Shown here piece by piece: positions 11,049-23,029 of a stretch of DNA of 64,000 nt. Position numbers and translations under genes: made by a program. Under the pieces are notes generated by a model. It worked only from the letters and a program-made list of their open reading frames with translations, did no database searches and was not told the origin of the DNA. Positions within the stretch are counted from its first letter, which is position 1, and the number at the start of each line of letters is the position of its first letter. Origin of the DNA: Gonocerus acuteangulatus (lineage: Eukaryota > Arthropoda > Insecta > Hemiptera > Coreidae). The stretch lies in the NCBI GenBank assembly GCA_946811695.1, contig OX328132.1:124453489-124517488 (forward strand), in the 5' to 3' direction.

Positions 11049-11261
11049 ATGGAGCCCAGGCTTAATAGGAACCAAATCAATATAGCTCCACCCGTTCTCC
11101 CCTCCATCGGCTGCGACTATAATTACAACAACAGGCCCAATAATAGCATTTTACGCCAATTCAACTCCAATTGTTCAATTGTAAAGGATCAGCCGCCCTT
11201 TAATATTCATCCCGCATCCACTTCCTCGAGTGTGGCCTCCATTCAGAACTTAATCGAATAG
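11049..11261 (+). CDS. Short unrecognised ORF (70 aa)
   Basis: Open frame starting at ATG with mixed composition (rich in N, S and P) and no low-complexity core. It is less AT-biased than its surroundings. No domain is recognised, no neighbouring exon continues it and no splice signals were convincing. It could be a decayed retroelement ORF or chance. Very low confidence as a gene. Confidence 0.12.
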   Translation: MEPRLNRNQINIAPPVLPSIGCDYNYNNRPNNSILRQFNSNCSIVKDQPPFNIHPASTSSSVASIQNLIE

Positions 11262-11657
11262 TAATTCCGTGGTTTTCAGGTACAATCTTCGCTTGTAAAG
11301 TATGGTCGTTTAAATGTTTGCACAATTCAAAGGAATTACCAATCATGAAACCAACATTGAGAATACCCAAAATTCCGGCATGTCGGAACTGAGATTTGTT
11401 AGCGTATTCCTACATAACGCTTTTATATTTAGTGAAAAATACGACCGTTGCACAGTGGGGTGTAAAATGTTTCAGTCTCTTGTCGATCATTTTAATTAAT
11501 ATTTTTTTTATATATTACGGAAAAAAATAAGTTATCGGCCGCTAAAGTAAACCACTAGGAATTTTTCATTAAGCAGTAATGAAAATGTTGAAAAAGCTAT
11601 TAGGAATTTGTTCTATTTTAATAAACGTTTTTTAGCAATACCACTACGTGATTGAAT

Positions 11658-12205
<548 letters not shown>

Positions 12206-13970
12206 TTTGTTAAAATCAACAATTAAAATTTTTAATCACAAACTGAAACAGTAGGTCGGTACGGCTTCGTTTGCTGCAAACGTGCTATTTACAGAAGAAT
12301 TATTTTCTTGACAAACTATATTGCACCACTGGAAAAAACGTAATAAAAGTCTTAGCGCAAAAAACCGTTGATGTTTGAAACTACACATTTTGAACTATCA
12401 TATGAAAAAAAAAAAAAAACTCAGGCTTTCCGTGGCTATCATAAAGTTTTTGTCCACAGAAAATTAACATTTTTTATTTCTCCTAGAAACAGTTTTGTTT
12501 CAAAGACCATATTTTTTTGTATTCCATTAATCTACATGAAATAAGTGCATACATAGTATCTACATAGCCCTAATGGTTGTTTCTATAATAAGAGTATACC
12601 CCAAATCAAAAACTGATTAAGTACTCTGCAGAAATACACTCGGTAACTATGTCGAAATTAGACTGTGCAGTTTCTTGCATATTTTCCCCGACTTCAAGTG
12701 CCTCTAACACTTGAGTAACCGAAGATAATACTGCAAATTCCCTTTATCTAAAGTATCTCCAGTAATATAATCCCCTTAGTTTTATGATCTGTTTACTCGA
12801 GTTTTCTCCATCTAGTTACGGGAATCGGTCCACTGTGCGTCGTGGGTATCTAAAGAGTAATATGTGTTTTAGAAATAAAGTAAATGGGTTCATTAGGAGT
12901 TGGACTCTTGTTCCGTATTCTGTTCAAATTTAATAAAGTCACCAAACTTGGGTAACAAGGGTCTACAGAAAAAAAATAATGGTAAAGTCGTTTTTCGTAA
13001 AGTAATCGCATCGCTAATGCAAACCTTTATTTTATTAGGCTGTGTACACATGCGGCCGAGTAAGGCGATCAAATTTATAGAAAAGCAACTTCAAAATGTG
13101 TACTTTTAGGTAAAACTATGCGGAGAGGATAGCTAAGTACCGTTTTTTTTTTCTACACCAAATAAACTAAGGATAATTGAGTTTCATTTTGGTACGTACA
13201 TTTTGGCAAAAAAGAAAATTCGCTTAAGAGCTACATATACACATGAGACATCCTGGGTAATACCAATTTTTCAGGAATAAATTAAGTGGTATAAAATATT
13301 GTTTTACTTTTCATCACTAAAATCTGTGAGATTTTTACTCGGAGAAACCGGTCAAGAAAACCGTGTTTTGTAACCAGAAATATTAATAACATTTAATAGC
13401 AATATTAGAGCAGCATTCTGCAACTAATTACGTATAAAAAAATGTTAGTTGAAACCCGATTGAAAACCTTCAGTTTTGAGGATTTTTCCCCTCTCGGCAC
13501 CACTGTGCATTGCACTGTTCGACCCGATCCATGTGCTTGCCGGTAAAACGGTCGTGGTAAAAGGTTCCTGAGTCCGAGCTGTTCGTTGCGAGGAGACGGG
13601 TATTTGTGACCTCGTATTGTATAGCAGAAAGTTTTCGCATCATTGAAAATGAAAACGTACACCAAATTGTATGAACAACAGCATGTTTGAGGAATTCGAA
13701 ACATACTGAAATATTTGAACAAAAGAGAAGATCGTGAGATATCTCTAGCAGTAAATGATTTCAGGAAGAACAGTTGGTCGTGCTGTTCGTATCTCAAGTC
13801 TTGCAGCAATCTCTTTCCAAGTTCTAAACTCTCTTAATATATTTTTTTGACCCAACGTGGGTTACGTTGTTTTTTTTTTCTAAATAATTGTTAACATCAG
13901 AATATAAGGAGCGGGAGCGATTTGCACGTTTGATCGCGCTGAAGTTGCTATGTTATTAAATACGTTCCGA
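12206..13970. other. No feature recognised
   Basis: Low-complexity AT-rich sequence with a somewhat more GC-rich block at about 13480-13620. I see no splice-bounded coding stretch, transposon end or tandem repeat. Confidence 0.45.
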
Positions 13971-13974
13971 TCCA

Positions 13975-14310
13975 TGCGTCGGTTTTTGTGGTTGGTCGCT
14001 TCGCGTTGATGTTAGGAACAATGAAGAGCGTATGCCTCAATCTGAGGTAGATGCGACGGTTTTGGTGGTTGGTCGCTTCGCGTTGATGTTAGGAACAATG
14101 AAGAGCGTATGCCTCAATTTGAGGTAGATGCGACGGTTTTGGTGGTTGGTCGCTTCGCGTTGATGTTAGGAACAATGAAGAGCGTATGCCTGAATCTGAG
14201 GTAGATGCGACGGTTTTGGTGGTTGGTCGCTTCGCGTTGATGTTAGGAACAATGAAGAGCGTATGCCTCAATCTGAGGTAGATGCGACGGTTTTGGTGGT
14301 TGGTCGCTTG
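13975..14310 (+). repeat. 77-bp minisatellite, about 4.3 copies
   Basis: Units containing TGCGACGGTTTTGGTGGTTG start at 14052, 14129, 14206 and 14283, with a partial unit before. Copies differ by one or two bases, so amplification is recent. Confidence 0.95.
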
Positions 14311-14685
14311 GCATGCTCGATGCGACCTCTAGATACTAGCCTTAAGGCGCCTAATTGGGTCGAAATTAAGGCTGCTAAAAAGTTTGCATTAATTGTATAT
14401 GATATTTACAAACGATTTGCTTTTATATAAATTACAAGAGAAATAAAGACAATAAAAACATAATTAGAGTGATAAATTAAAATTTTTAAAGGTTTATGAT
14501 TGATAAATTTCAATAGCTATAGTTATATACTTGGTGAAATTAATTAGTTTTAGTTGTATGATTGATATATTTCAATAGCAACATTTGTATGATTGCTAAA
14601 TTTCAGTAGCTACAGTAGTATGATAAATTAAAATCGAATAAAGTATCACTATATATCAAGAATAAGGGCAAGTAAGAAGAAACGA

Positions 14686-14686
<1 letters not shown>

Positions 14687-14744
<58 letters not shown>
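14687..14744. repeat. (TA)n microsatellite
   Basis: Uninterrupted TA dinucleotide array. Confidence 0.98.
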
Positions 14745-14748
<4 letters not shown>

Positions 14749-16094
14749 AATGAGTTCATATTAGATAGGCTTGCCATATTTTTGGTGAGTGAAACTGGGA
14801 CGGGCATACCGGGGGGGGGGGGTATGAAATATACATATAAAATTTGAACCGGCGTTATTTTCGTTATCTATAGGTACCTAATCGGAAGAAGAATTTCTAA
14901 TCGGAGAAATTTTCTAGTCGGCACCCATGGAGGGAGGAAGGAACCTCCTTGAAATGGTACAAATCAGAAGTAAAATGGTGAGTTTTAAGCCTTTTTTGAA
15001 GCCTCGCAAGTAACGGGAGTGGGGAATTTGGAACTGTAAATTGTTGGCCTACCCACTTTTTAAAAATAAAAGAGGATCTTTCTACCTTATTTACATAAAA
15101 AATTGCCCAACCAAATATTAGACCTTTCTTAGAGCCAAACTCTGACAATTTCTACCTTCGCATGACCAACGGTCAACAATCTCCTCTCAATAAATTAAAT
15201 CGTTTTATTAAGAATATGGTTAGGTGATTAAGGGCAGAAAACTGCTAGGTCATCACCAATCTATGACCTTAGTGAACTCGTAATGTTAGGTTGAGCAGGG
15301 TTGCTTGAAACGGCATCAAAAGATTGAAAGCCGTAAAGAAATTTTAAGAAATTGATGAATTTGGTGATTTTTAGCCTGGATTATTTATTTTCCTGCGTCA
15401 TCATAGAGTATTTCTATATAATATTTATGACTGTGAGATTTTGGAAGCTTAAAATACGAATTTTTCATATTTTATTTCCAACAGTTACTCCAGTGAAATA
15501 AACAATTAATTAAAACATTAAAAAAAAACACTAAATTAATTAGTTGCCACCCTTTCCATATGTTTGATATAATTGACCCAACAAATAAAAATAATTAATT
15601 CAAGATATAAATATTAACACAATATGAAATTAATAGAAAATTCGTATTAGAGTAAAGTTCCTTTAACGCGGCACGTTCGGGAGTTGAAGCAGACCCGATA
15701 ATCAAACATTCCGGATTACCAAATCAATGTCGAAAAAAATCGTTTAGAGCCTTCTGCTCAAATTCAGGAACATAAATATGCTTTAGGTCCTCCCGACAAA
15801 CCTATGTAACCTCGTCGGGCACCACGGCGTTGGGGTGGTGATTTCGCGGAATTGATGCATAAGAACTGAAAGGCGCATTTTTCATGTTTGGCCTTGCCAC
15901 CCCTGCCATGCCGGACCATACGATGCCGGATTAGACGAAGTTTACGGTATTTAAATTTTTATTTAAACTTAATAAGATTAAAATTCATTTGTTTAAATAA
16001 TTTTTTTTTCAATAAAAATTTTCATTCGAATAAATCAATTTTATTCAATAACAGAACAACTTTTATTAAAATAAATCATTTGTACTTAATAACA
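14745..16094. other. No gene; AT-rich spacer
   Basis: Contains a G-run at 14811-14822 and scattered AT-rich sequence. The short open frames here have no recognisable features. Confidence 0.45.
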
Positions 16095-16099
16095 ATTTT

Positions 16100-16232
16100 T
16101 ATTTAAATTCCGACCCTCCAACGACGTCACTAGAAGATAAAGTCATTAGTCCTTGCACGAGTTTCGAACTCAGGTTTCCTAGTACATTAGCCGAGTGCTA
16201 CATAACTGAACTATCCTCGCCTCTCAATAGAT
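16100..16232 (-). mobile_element. SINE family 2, head fragment
   Basis: Minus strand shows a tRNA-like head (GAGGCGAGGATAGTTCAGTT, GCACTCGGCTAATG, GAGTTCGAAACTCG) and the start of the body (CTTCTAGTGACGTC), matching the SINE at 3631-3978 with many substitutions. The 3' part is missing. Confidence 0.75.
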
Positions 16233-16254
16233 TAGTATGTAATGTTAAATAGAA

Positions 16255-16582
16255 AATGTGATATTGTAATGTGCACCTGAAGATGGAACAGCTTGTAGCT
16301 GCCCTCCCTGAAGATCGGGTCCTGGAGTGCTAAAGGTGGCATACTGACAGCTGCTCCTGTTTCACGGGCAAGGGTCGGAACGGGTTAATCCTATACATTC
16401 TCTAAGCACTAGTCTCTAGTCCACCGCTATGTTAGGTATTAGGCCTTATAAACAACCAACCAGAAGGTCCTTTGTGCCAGACAAATCTTCTGTTTTAACG
16501 GGACATCCCTATGGCTGGGTGAATAGTGTATCGGATTCACACCTTAAAGATCCGGGTTTGAGTGCCGCCTGCAGCAGGACAC

Positions 16583-16584
<2 letters not shown>
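16255..16584 (+). repeat. Unclassified retroposon-like repeat, partly tRNA-like
   Basis: The segment 16512-16575 (GGCTGGGTGAATAGTG, ATCCGGGTTTGAGTGCC) resembles a tRNA-derived SINE region with a box-B-like GGGTTTGAGTGCC. It ends in a (TA)n array. There is no second copy in this window to confirm family membership. Confidence 0.4.

Positions 16585-16641
<57 letters not shown>
16585..16641. repeat. (TA)n microsatellite
   Basis: Uninterrupted TA array. Confidence 0.98.
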
Positions 16642-16642
<1 letters not shown>

Positions 16643-17040
16643 CTTAGCTCTTACATAAATTAAATAATAGTTAACAGTCATAGGTTTTTATTTATTATAT
16701 TTCAATATTAGTATATTATTCTTTACATTTTAATGAAATTCATTTCTTTTGTTTTACATTTTAATCATTCAGTATTTTTGACCTTAGTTTTAATATCTTC
16801 AAAATAAAGCTGGCAAATCTGTCAAACGTTTCTCTGCTATTACTATTGAGAATTGCAAGAAATGTATTCTCTTCAGCGGGTGGAATGGTAGATGGAAATA
16901 ATGTTTGTCGGATGTTGTCATAAGCAGGAGAGTAGTAGGATGTGGTATATGGTTTCTTCAGCTGTATTATTATTACATAGAGTGCACAAGAGTCTGGGGT
17001 TGATGGTGTATTTGATGGACTTGGAGGAGAATCTCATGGC

Positions 17041-17043
<3 letters not shown>

Positions 17044-17101
<58 letters not shown>
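17044..17101. repeat. (TA)n microsatellite
   Basis: Uninterrupted TA array. Just downstream, CTCCAGCGGTCGGTT (about 17147) and its near-complement AACTGACCGCTGGAG (17175-17190) form a small inverted repeat. Confidence 0.97.
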
Positions 17102-17103
<2 letters not shown>

Positions 17104-17439
17104 AGGTTTCTTCGTTGGGGAGAATTATTTCATCTTATATGGCTTTCTCCAGCGGTCGGTTTATTTATGTAAATTAACTGACCGCTGGAGAATGCAGTAA
17201 ATGAGTAAAATATACAATATATATATAGTAATATATCAGGACCTAATCACGAAATCCGGATTTTGGGAAATGGAAGTCAAAGTTCTGAAAGTGCTTCAGG
17301 ATAGCTAAGGTGAATTTTTACTCAATGGAATGCTGATTCATAAATCTGATTAAAAAAGTTTGCGATTTCATTTAAATTTTTTAATTATAATTTATACAAG
17401 TAAATTGGTCAATAATCCTAATCCTATAGCCCAAGTCTT

Positions 17440-17715
17440 ATCCAGCACTATCATCCTTCCTCTCCACCAAGACACCTTAATAGAAAGTGGCCCCGGGATC
17501 TCCTTAGGCAGCGAAGTGTCGTGGAGTGATTAAAAATCAGTGTATTCATAATAAGTGAGAGTGATATCGATGGATATTTTCTCTCCTCATGAAATCACAG
17601 GCCACGCCTCATTCGCCTCCAATCCTCCCTGCTAGTCGCAGGGTGTGGTTGGATGGCGGAAGGTAACTCCAGGTCACCCTAGAATCCTTCCTAACTAGGG
17701 AACTGGTAAGGTGCG
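17440..17715 (+). repeat. Penelope-like 5'/pLTR-type repeat, copy 1
   Basis: About 17552-17700 matches the reverse complement of 25230-25410 (shared GTGAGAGTGATATCGATGGA, CGCAGGGTGTGGTTGGATGG, GGTAACTCCAGGTCA). The second copy is attached to a hammerhead motif, which suggests both derive from the flanking region of a Penelope-like element. No protein is encoded. Confidence 0.55.
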
Positions 17716-18427
17716 ATTGATAACAAAATGCTAGGAGGGGAGCTTCAGATCCGGGATTCGCCCTTCAAATCGGACATTGTTGTCTTCATTGATGACGGTG
17801 CTATTCACTTTAACATGAAACTGTGAGAGAACTTAAGGCGAACTAGAGAAACAAGGCGATGCGTCTTGTTTTTAAAAAAATAAATAAAAAAAAATAAGTA
17901 GATTTTTCAGATTCGCCCTTTCTCTTCCAAGGGCCTGATATACCATCATAAAACAAACAACAAACCCAATTTGAACTTAATCACAAAACTATTGAAGATG
18001 TAACGGCATACAAAAGTATTTTTTCTTGGTGATATTACACAGAAGGTTAATCCTTAAAAAGATTCTTTCTGGGAGGATAGGTGAAAAGGGAAGAGGTGGT
18101 ACCTATATCTAATGTTAAGTCAATAAACGCAATTTTAGTTATATTCAATGCTGACGAGGGATCAAGAATGCAGATATATATGTAAGGGGACATGTAGAAT
18201 TGGAGGCAGATGTTGCAAATGTTAGGCCCCTTTGAATGAGGCCCTGGGAGAAGGGGTGACCTCGAATCAATATGCCAAAAATACCTATTGTACAGACGTC
18301 ATTTGATCATATTGAGCAGGATTACGTCAATAGTCATAATAGGAAGAAAGCAAGTTGGATTCAAGTAATACCCGATATGATGGGGTTTGCTCAAGTTCTT
18401 TCCTTACCCTCGCATTTCCTTTGAACA

Positions 18428-19155
18428 CGGAGGAGCCTAAGGGTCGCCTACATTGGCCCCTATCCGATCTGATCCGATCAGATCCGATGGTCAACACATG
18501 CATCTCAATGGAGGTGCCTACATTGGACCCGACACGACCCGATCCGATAACGACTGACTTTCGGCCGTTTAAACTTGTTTGTTTCTAGTCAGATTTAGGA
18601 AGACCGACGTAAAATGGCGCCAAACGACATATTGTGTTTCAAAACAGTCTACAGCCTCTACATCCTAACCGATTTATTTACATTTTTGATTTAATGAAAA
18701 CTAATAAAATTTAGAACAACTTTGTGAATTCACATTTTTGTTTTTTGTTTTGTGTGGAAAGGTGTTTATAACCATCCAATGTTTTAGCACTCCAATGTAT
18801 ATAACCTTCCAATGTTTATAACTTTCTAGCAACCTCCCTTATAAAATATTTTATACTATGAATACTAATGCTTCTCTTATCGTAGTATAACACACTACAC
18901 TTTCGGAAAATTGATTGGCCTCCAACATGGTAATCGAAGGTTACTATGCGTATTAGGTGGTATGTCTTCAATTAATTAATCATTTACGCTTCACTACGAG
19001 TTCATTACTGACGATCGGTGTCTGGGTTGGATTGGTTCGGGTCGGGACCATTGTAGGCACCCACTGTCGGCCTTTTTCGGTCAAACGATATCGGATTGGA
19101 TCGGTTCGGATCAGATCGGGAGAAATACTGGTCCAATGTACTTGCAGTCTAAGTC
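18428..19155. mobile_element. Foldback MITE with GATCCGAT-rich arms
   Basis: Arms at about 18428-18560 and 19010-19155 are imperfect inverted repeats. The left arm contains GCCTACATTGG twice and CCGATCTGATCCGATCAG; the right arm contains GGATCGGTTCGGATCAGATC and CCAATGTA. No coding capacity. Ends and target duplication are not resolved. Confidence 0.6.
18612..18690 (+). repeat. Short dispersed repeat (GCCAAACGACAT family), copy 1
   Basis: Contains GCGCCAAACGACATATTGTG followed by CTACAGCCTCTACATCCTAACC. Related copies at 34093-34200 (+) and 34870-34960 (-). It lies inside the foldback element. Confidence 0.55.
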
Positions 19156-19159
19156 TCGG

Positions 19160-21825
19160 TCCACACCTACGGTTTTGTACATTAACCTGACCTATTTCCT
19201 CAAGTTAGTCAATGTATCGATTTCTCGGTCTTCATTTTGGCTTCCTGCGATTTAACTTGAGGGTAGTGGTTTCTTACTTCTGTGATATCTGGGTCCTGGA
19301 CTAGAGATATTAAGCATCGCTTTATTATTCAAAGGTTTTGTTCGCGGCTTCGCGTTCGAATATTCGAGTCATCATAAATTCTTAAATTAGCGAATCTCTT
19401 CTATTAAGTAGCAAGGACGAACATGGCAAGAATTTCTCAGGCCAAGTAGACGTATGGATTCTAAACGCCGAACGCTTATGAAATACTAGCGAAATTGGTT
19501 ACTTTATTGGTGCCGACGACTTCGCAGCTAAGTCGATGTTTTATTGATTTGTTACAATACTAAACAAACAATAACTCCGATGTACAATAGTTCTCACACG
19601 AAATAATAGTGAACTTGCAAAGGAAGAAACAATTCCGCATTAACCTTTCTATCGTCTTGGCTTAGGGCTACGTACAGTTTCATTTTATTCGGTTATCTTC
19701 TATACACAAAAGTGTCTAACGATTATGAGCCTACGAGGTGATTAACTTGGGTCTAAGAACCGAAAAAAACGGGCGAAACTACGTCACCGAATCAGGTTAT
19801 ACGAACAAAGTTCGATTTGTCTCCAGCTGCCAAATCCAGTATCGTCTAAATTAAAGGGCAGTTGAAGGCATGAGTTGTTCAAAGAGTGCAGTTGTTTTTA
19901 GTGTTTTTTTAAACTATTGTGGTGTCTAAAAAAACAAAAGAAGAGACTCTAGTGACCTAAACAATTTTAAGTGAGGGGGGGGGGAAGAGATCATATTTAC
20001 TCTTTTAGTCCGATGGAATGTAGCTATTAAGGTTGCACTCATGGAAGAAGTTTTGAAAAATTTTAATCATCACAATTCGGTCTCAAGAAAAGTGAAAGTT
20101 GTTCTGTAAAACTTTTTCCGAAGAAGCAAATACTACACAAAATGCCATGAAAAAAGTAAGATAACTTCAAGTTACTTCATCATCAAATTTAGTAAAGAAC
20201 AGTATTTTTCAATGAAGACACATTTTAAAATTTATAGAAATATTAGCACTACAGTGGGGGCTCGATGTTGCCAGTTCTACAACCCTCCCAGACCCCGCCC
20301 TGCCTAGACGCGGGATTAGGAGAGGGAGGAGTGGCAACACAGGAAGGCTGTCATTGGCCGGAGGCGCCTCCACCTTCCCCTACCCTTCTACTGCCAAGTT
20401 ATATCTCTCCCACTTTAATCATAATGTTATACGCAGATGATCAAGACGTCATGGCTGATATAACATTTCGATATTCCTTTCGAAAGCTTTGTCTGAGATA
20501 CTGAATTTCTCAATCATCGCGCTTACACCTCTGTATTCACCACTTTTAAGTTTCCACAAACAAGTGTATTCCTTGAAAGCTTCAATAAAATACCTTAGGA
20601 AGACTATCTTTATCGGACATTTTGGTTAAACAATTGTTTTTGGTCAAATAATTACAACGCTCTATTGATGCTGAAATGGGACTGAGATCTGATTGGATGC
20701 CGAAACAGGTTCTCGTTCCTCCACACATGGGACAACTTGGTACGACCAAGATGCAAACCAAACCAGAGTTTTCCTACCATTTGGGAGACCAAGCTATAGC
20801 CCTTGGCAGATTGACTTTATCTCGTTTGATGCTCAGCGGGTAAAAGTTACAGGTCTGTGCGTGCTGCTGCCCTTGTCAGGTCATCCACCTCTCCACTGAC
20901 CGATTATTGTTTCTTGATGCTTTTTCTCGGAAAACGCCCAAAGCTACTATAATTACTTCGGTAACGTTGGACACGGCAAACTTTAGCCACTATAATGGCT
21001 CAACGCATACCCAGACAATCCAAACAAACAAACCAAGCCAGTTTAGTGACTTCACATGGATGTTTAGCGATGTTCGTTCCCTGTATATAGACCAGCGCTA
21101 ATGACAAAGCGCATCTAAAACAATAATTAATGTTATGTGATGGTAAAAAGATTTATCTGAAGACTGAATATTGTTTGGAGCTGCGCAGAAAATGCACAAG
21201 GTCTATATAGATAGTATATAGTTACAGAAATTTCAGTCTACTCATCATCGAGTCAACGTCATAAAGCAGCTTTAAAAATGAGGATACACATTCATCCGGA
21301 TTGTACCCTTAAATGGAGATCTCTTTACAAGCAAACTAATCTTCAATCAATACAAGTAGGAGCAAACTGCCACTCGGACGGCCTGAAATTTTAAATTTGT
21401 TGGGAGTGAGGATTCGTTGATTGCTATCTGGCTGCAAATGAATAGGGGCCAATAGTTCTCCACTCTGTGCCCGGGATAAAATATTCAGGACCCAATAATC
21501 AATGGTCCTATAAATGGAGGCTTTGCACTGCGTCTTTTGCCAGCAAACCTTCCGCTTATCGATAAGAACCAGGGATCAAAAGGCGTGGCATTGAAGAAAC
21601 TTGTATGTTTGAATTTTTTGGATGCTTCATCTCATTAGTTTTCAAAAATAATATGCAGGCCCAAAGACAAAGTAAAATAAACACATGGCAATAGGCACAG
21701 TGGACTCGGTATTATTGAAAACCGAAGTGTAAAAGTAAAATTGTTTGATAAATAAAAAGCGCTAAAATAACTGTTTTTGGCAATAACCAATTCTAAACGG
21801 AAACTGTAGTCCTAATTTTAAACTA
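19160..21825. other. No gene supported
   Basis: Long stretch without recognised features apart from a G-run (19976-19984) and short open frames. A frame near 20430 encodes MLYADDQD, which resembles a reverse transcriptase box, but nothing around it continues the match. GC-rich patches at 20270-20400 and 20690-20890 show no recognisable protein. Confidence 0.4.
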
Positions 21826-21829
21826 TGCT

Positions 21830-22305
21830 TTCTAAAGTTGTTTCATCTTAGAAGAGTTGAATGCAGCCACGTTCAACGTTGCTTCCGCATATCTTCTCGT
21901 CTTAGAAGAGTTTAATACAATCACGTTCAACACTACTTTCACACGTTTTCTCATCTTAGAAGAGATGATTGCAGCCACGTTCAACGCTACCACGTTGAAC
22001 AGTACTTTCAGACGTTTTCTCATCTTAGAAGAGTTAAATACCGACGTGGTCAGCAATGCTTTCACGCGTTGTCTCAGCTTAGAAGAGTAGAATACCGACT
22101 TGGTCAGCAATGCTTTCACACGTTGTCTTATCTTAAAAGAGTCGAATACCGACAAGTTCAAAAATGCTTTTACACGTTGCCTCATCTTAGAAGAGTTGAA
22201 TACCGACATGTTCAAAATGCTTTCACACGTTGTCTCATCTTAGAAGAGTAGAATACCGACATGGTCAGCAATGCTTTCACACGTTGTCTCATCTTAGAAG
22301 TAGAA
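21830..22305. repeat. 54-bp minisatellite, about 9 units
   Basis: CTTAGAAGAG recurs with a 54-bp period at 21847, 21901, 21955, 22078 and onward, with one 69-bp unit. Since 54 is divisible by three, a 127-residue frame of 18-residue repeats (SSKMR-RVK type) is open on the minus strand and shorter frames on +. I treat these as by-products. Confidence 0.93.
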
Positions 22306-22317
22306 AATATTTCTAAA

Positions 22318-22383
22318 TAGTATTCACTTCATTGAAGGTATCGAGTCGGTAAAGCAGTAGCCTTATGTTTTTAACCACTTCAT
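22318..22383 (-). ncRNA. Penelope-like 3' fragment, minus copy of a divergent pair
   Basis: Reverse complement of 22735-22799 (shared GGTAAAGCAGTAGCCTTATG and the flank CTTCATTGAAGG). Minus orientation, pointing away from its partner across a ~350-bp AT-rich spacer. The hammerhead core itself is decayed here. Confidence 0.55.
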
Positions 22384-22727
22384 TTATTATTATTATTACA
22401 ATATTTTTATTTTTTTGCAAGTGGAAATATAAACGTTTTTGAATATAAAAATTAATTAATAATCTCATTAATCTATAAAATAATAATACAAATAAAAGTC
22501 TAATCGTCACCATGCACAATCTATAGGTAAAAACCAAAAATCTATAACGACGCGACCATACTGGTAATCTTGGTTTTAGCCTACATTAAAAAAAAAAAAA
22601 AAAATCTTTTATTTTAGGTATATTTATTTTAATACATTTATGGTATTATTAAATAATTGTTATACTTAAAAAACTTTTATATTTCGATTCACAAAAAAAA
22701 AAAAAAAAAACTTTTTTGTAGAAGTGC

Positions 22728-22800
22728 CCCTGAAGAATAAAGTGGTTAAAACATAAGGTTACTGCTTTACCAATCCCAAGCCTTCAATGAAGTGTAAACT
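22728..22800 (+). ncRNA. Degenerate hammerhead with Penelope-like flank
   Basis: CCCCTGAAGA keeps the CTGANGA core; further on, AAAAC stands in place of GAAAC, after a stem region without clear pairing. The downstream flank (AAGGTTACTGCTTTACC) recurs in minus orientation at 22318-22383 and, diverged, at 25620-25660 after another hammerhead. Probably inactive. Confidence 0.5.
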
Positions 22801-22825
22801 ATTAATTTATATCAAAATCCCGTAA

Positions 22826-22920
22826 CAGGCGTGTAGAGGTATCTGATTCTTGACCACACGTCACACTATGGAGGTAGTTAGTAATATGCTCCGGCCGCCT
22901 GATTTTTCCCTTTGCAGGTT
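22826..22920 (-). mobile_element. SINE family 2, body fragment
   Basis: Matches the body of the SINE at 3631-3978 (GTAGAGGTATCTGATTCTT, ATGCTCC-GCCGCCTGATTT) in the same orientation. No tRNA head. Confidence 0.7.
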
Positions 22921-22972
22921 TCCTATTTATACATATAGCAATGGAAAATGCATTAAGTTTGCGAACGGAAAA

Positions 22973-22980
<8 letters not shown>

Positions 22981-23008
<28 letters not shown>
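22981..23008. repeat. (TA)n microsatellite
   Basis: Short TA array just before the 41-bp minisatellite. Confidence 0.95.
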
Positions 23009-23011
<3 letters not shown>

Positions 23012-23029
23012 CATTTTTTTTCGTTAGGT

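Noticed and set aside
20430..20460. Reverse-transcriptase-like YADD box (MLYADDQD)
   Set aside because: No other RT motif on either side in any frame; a four-residue match is not enough.
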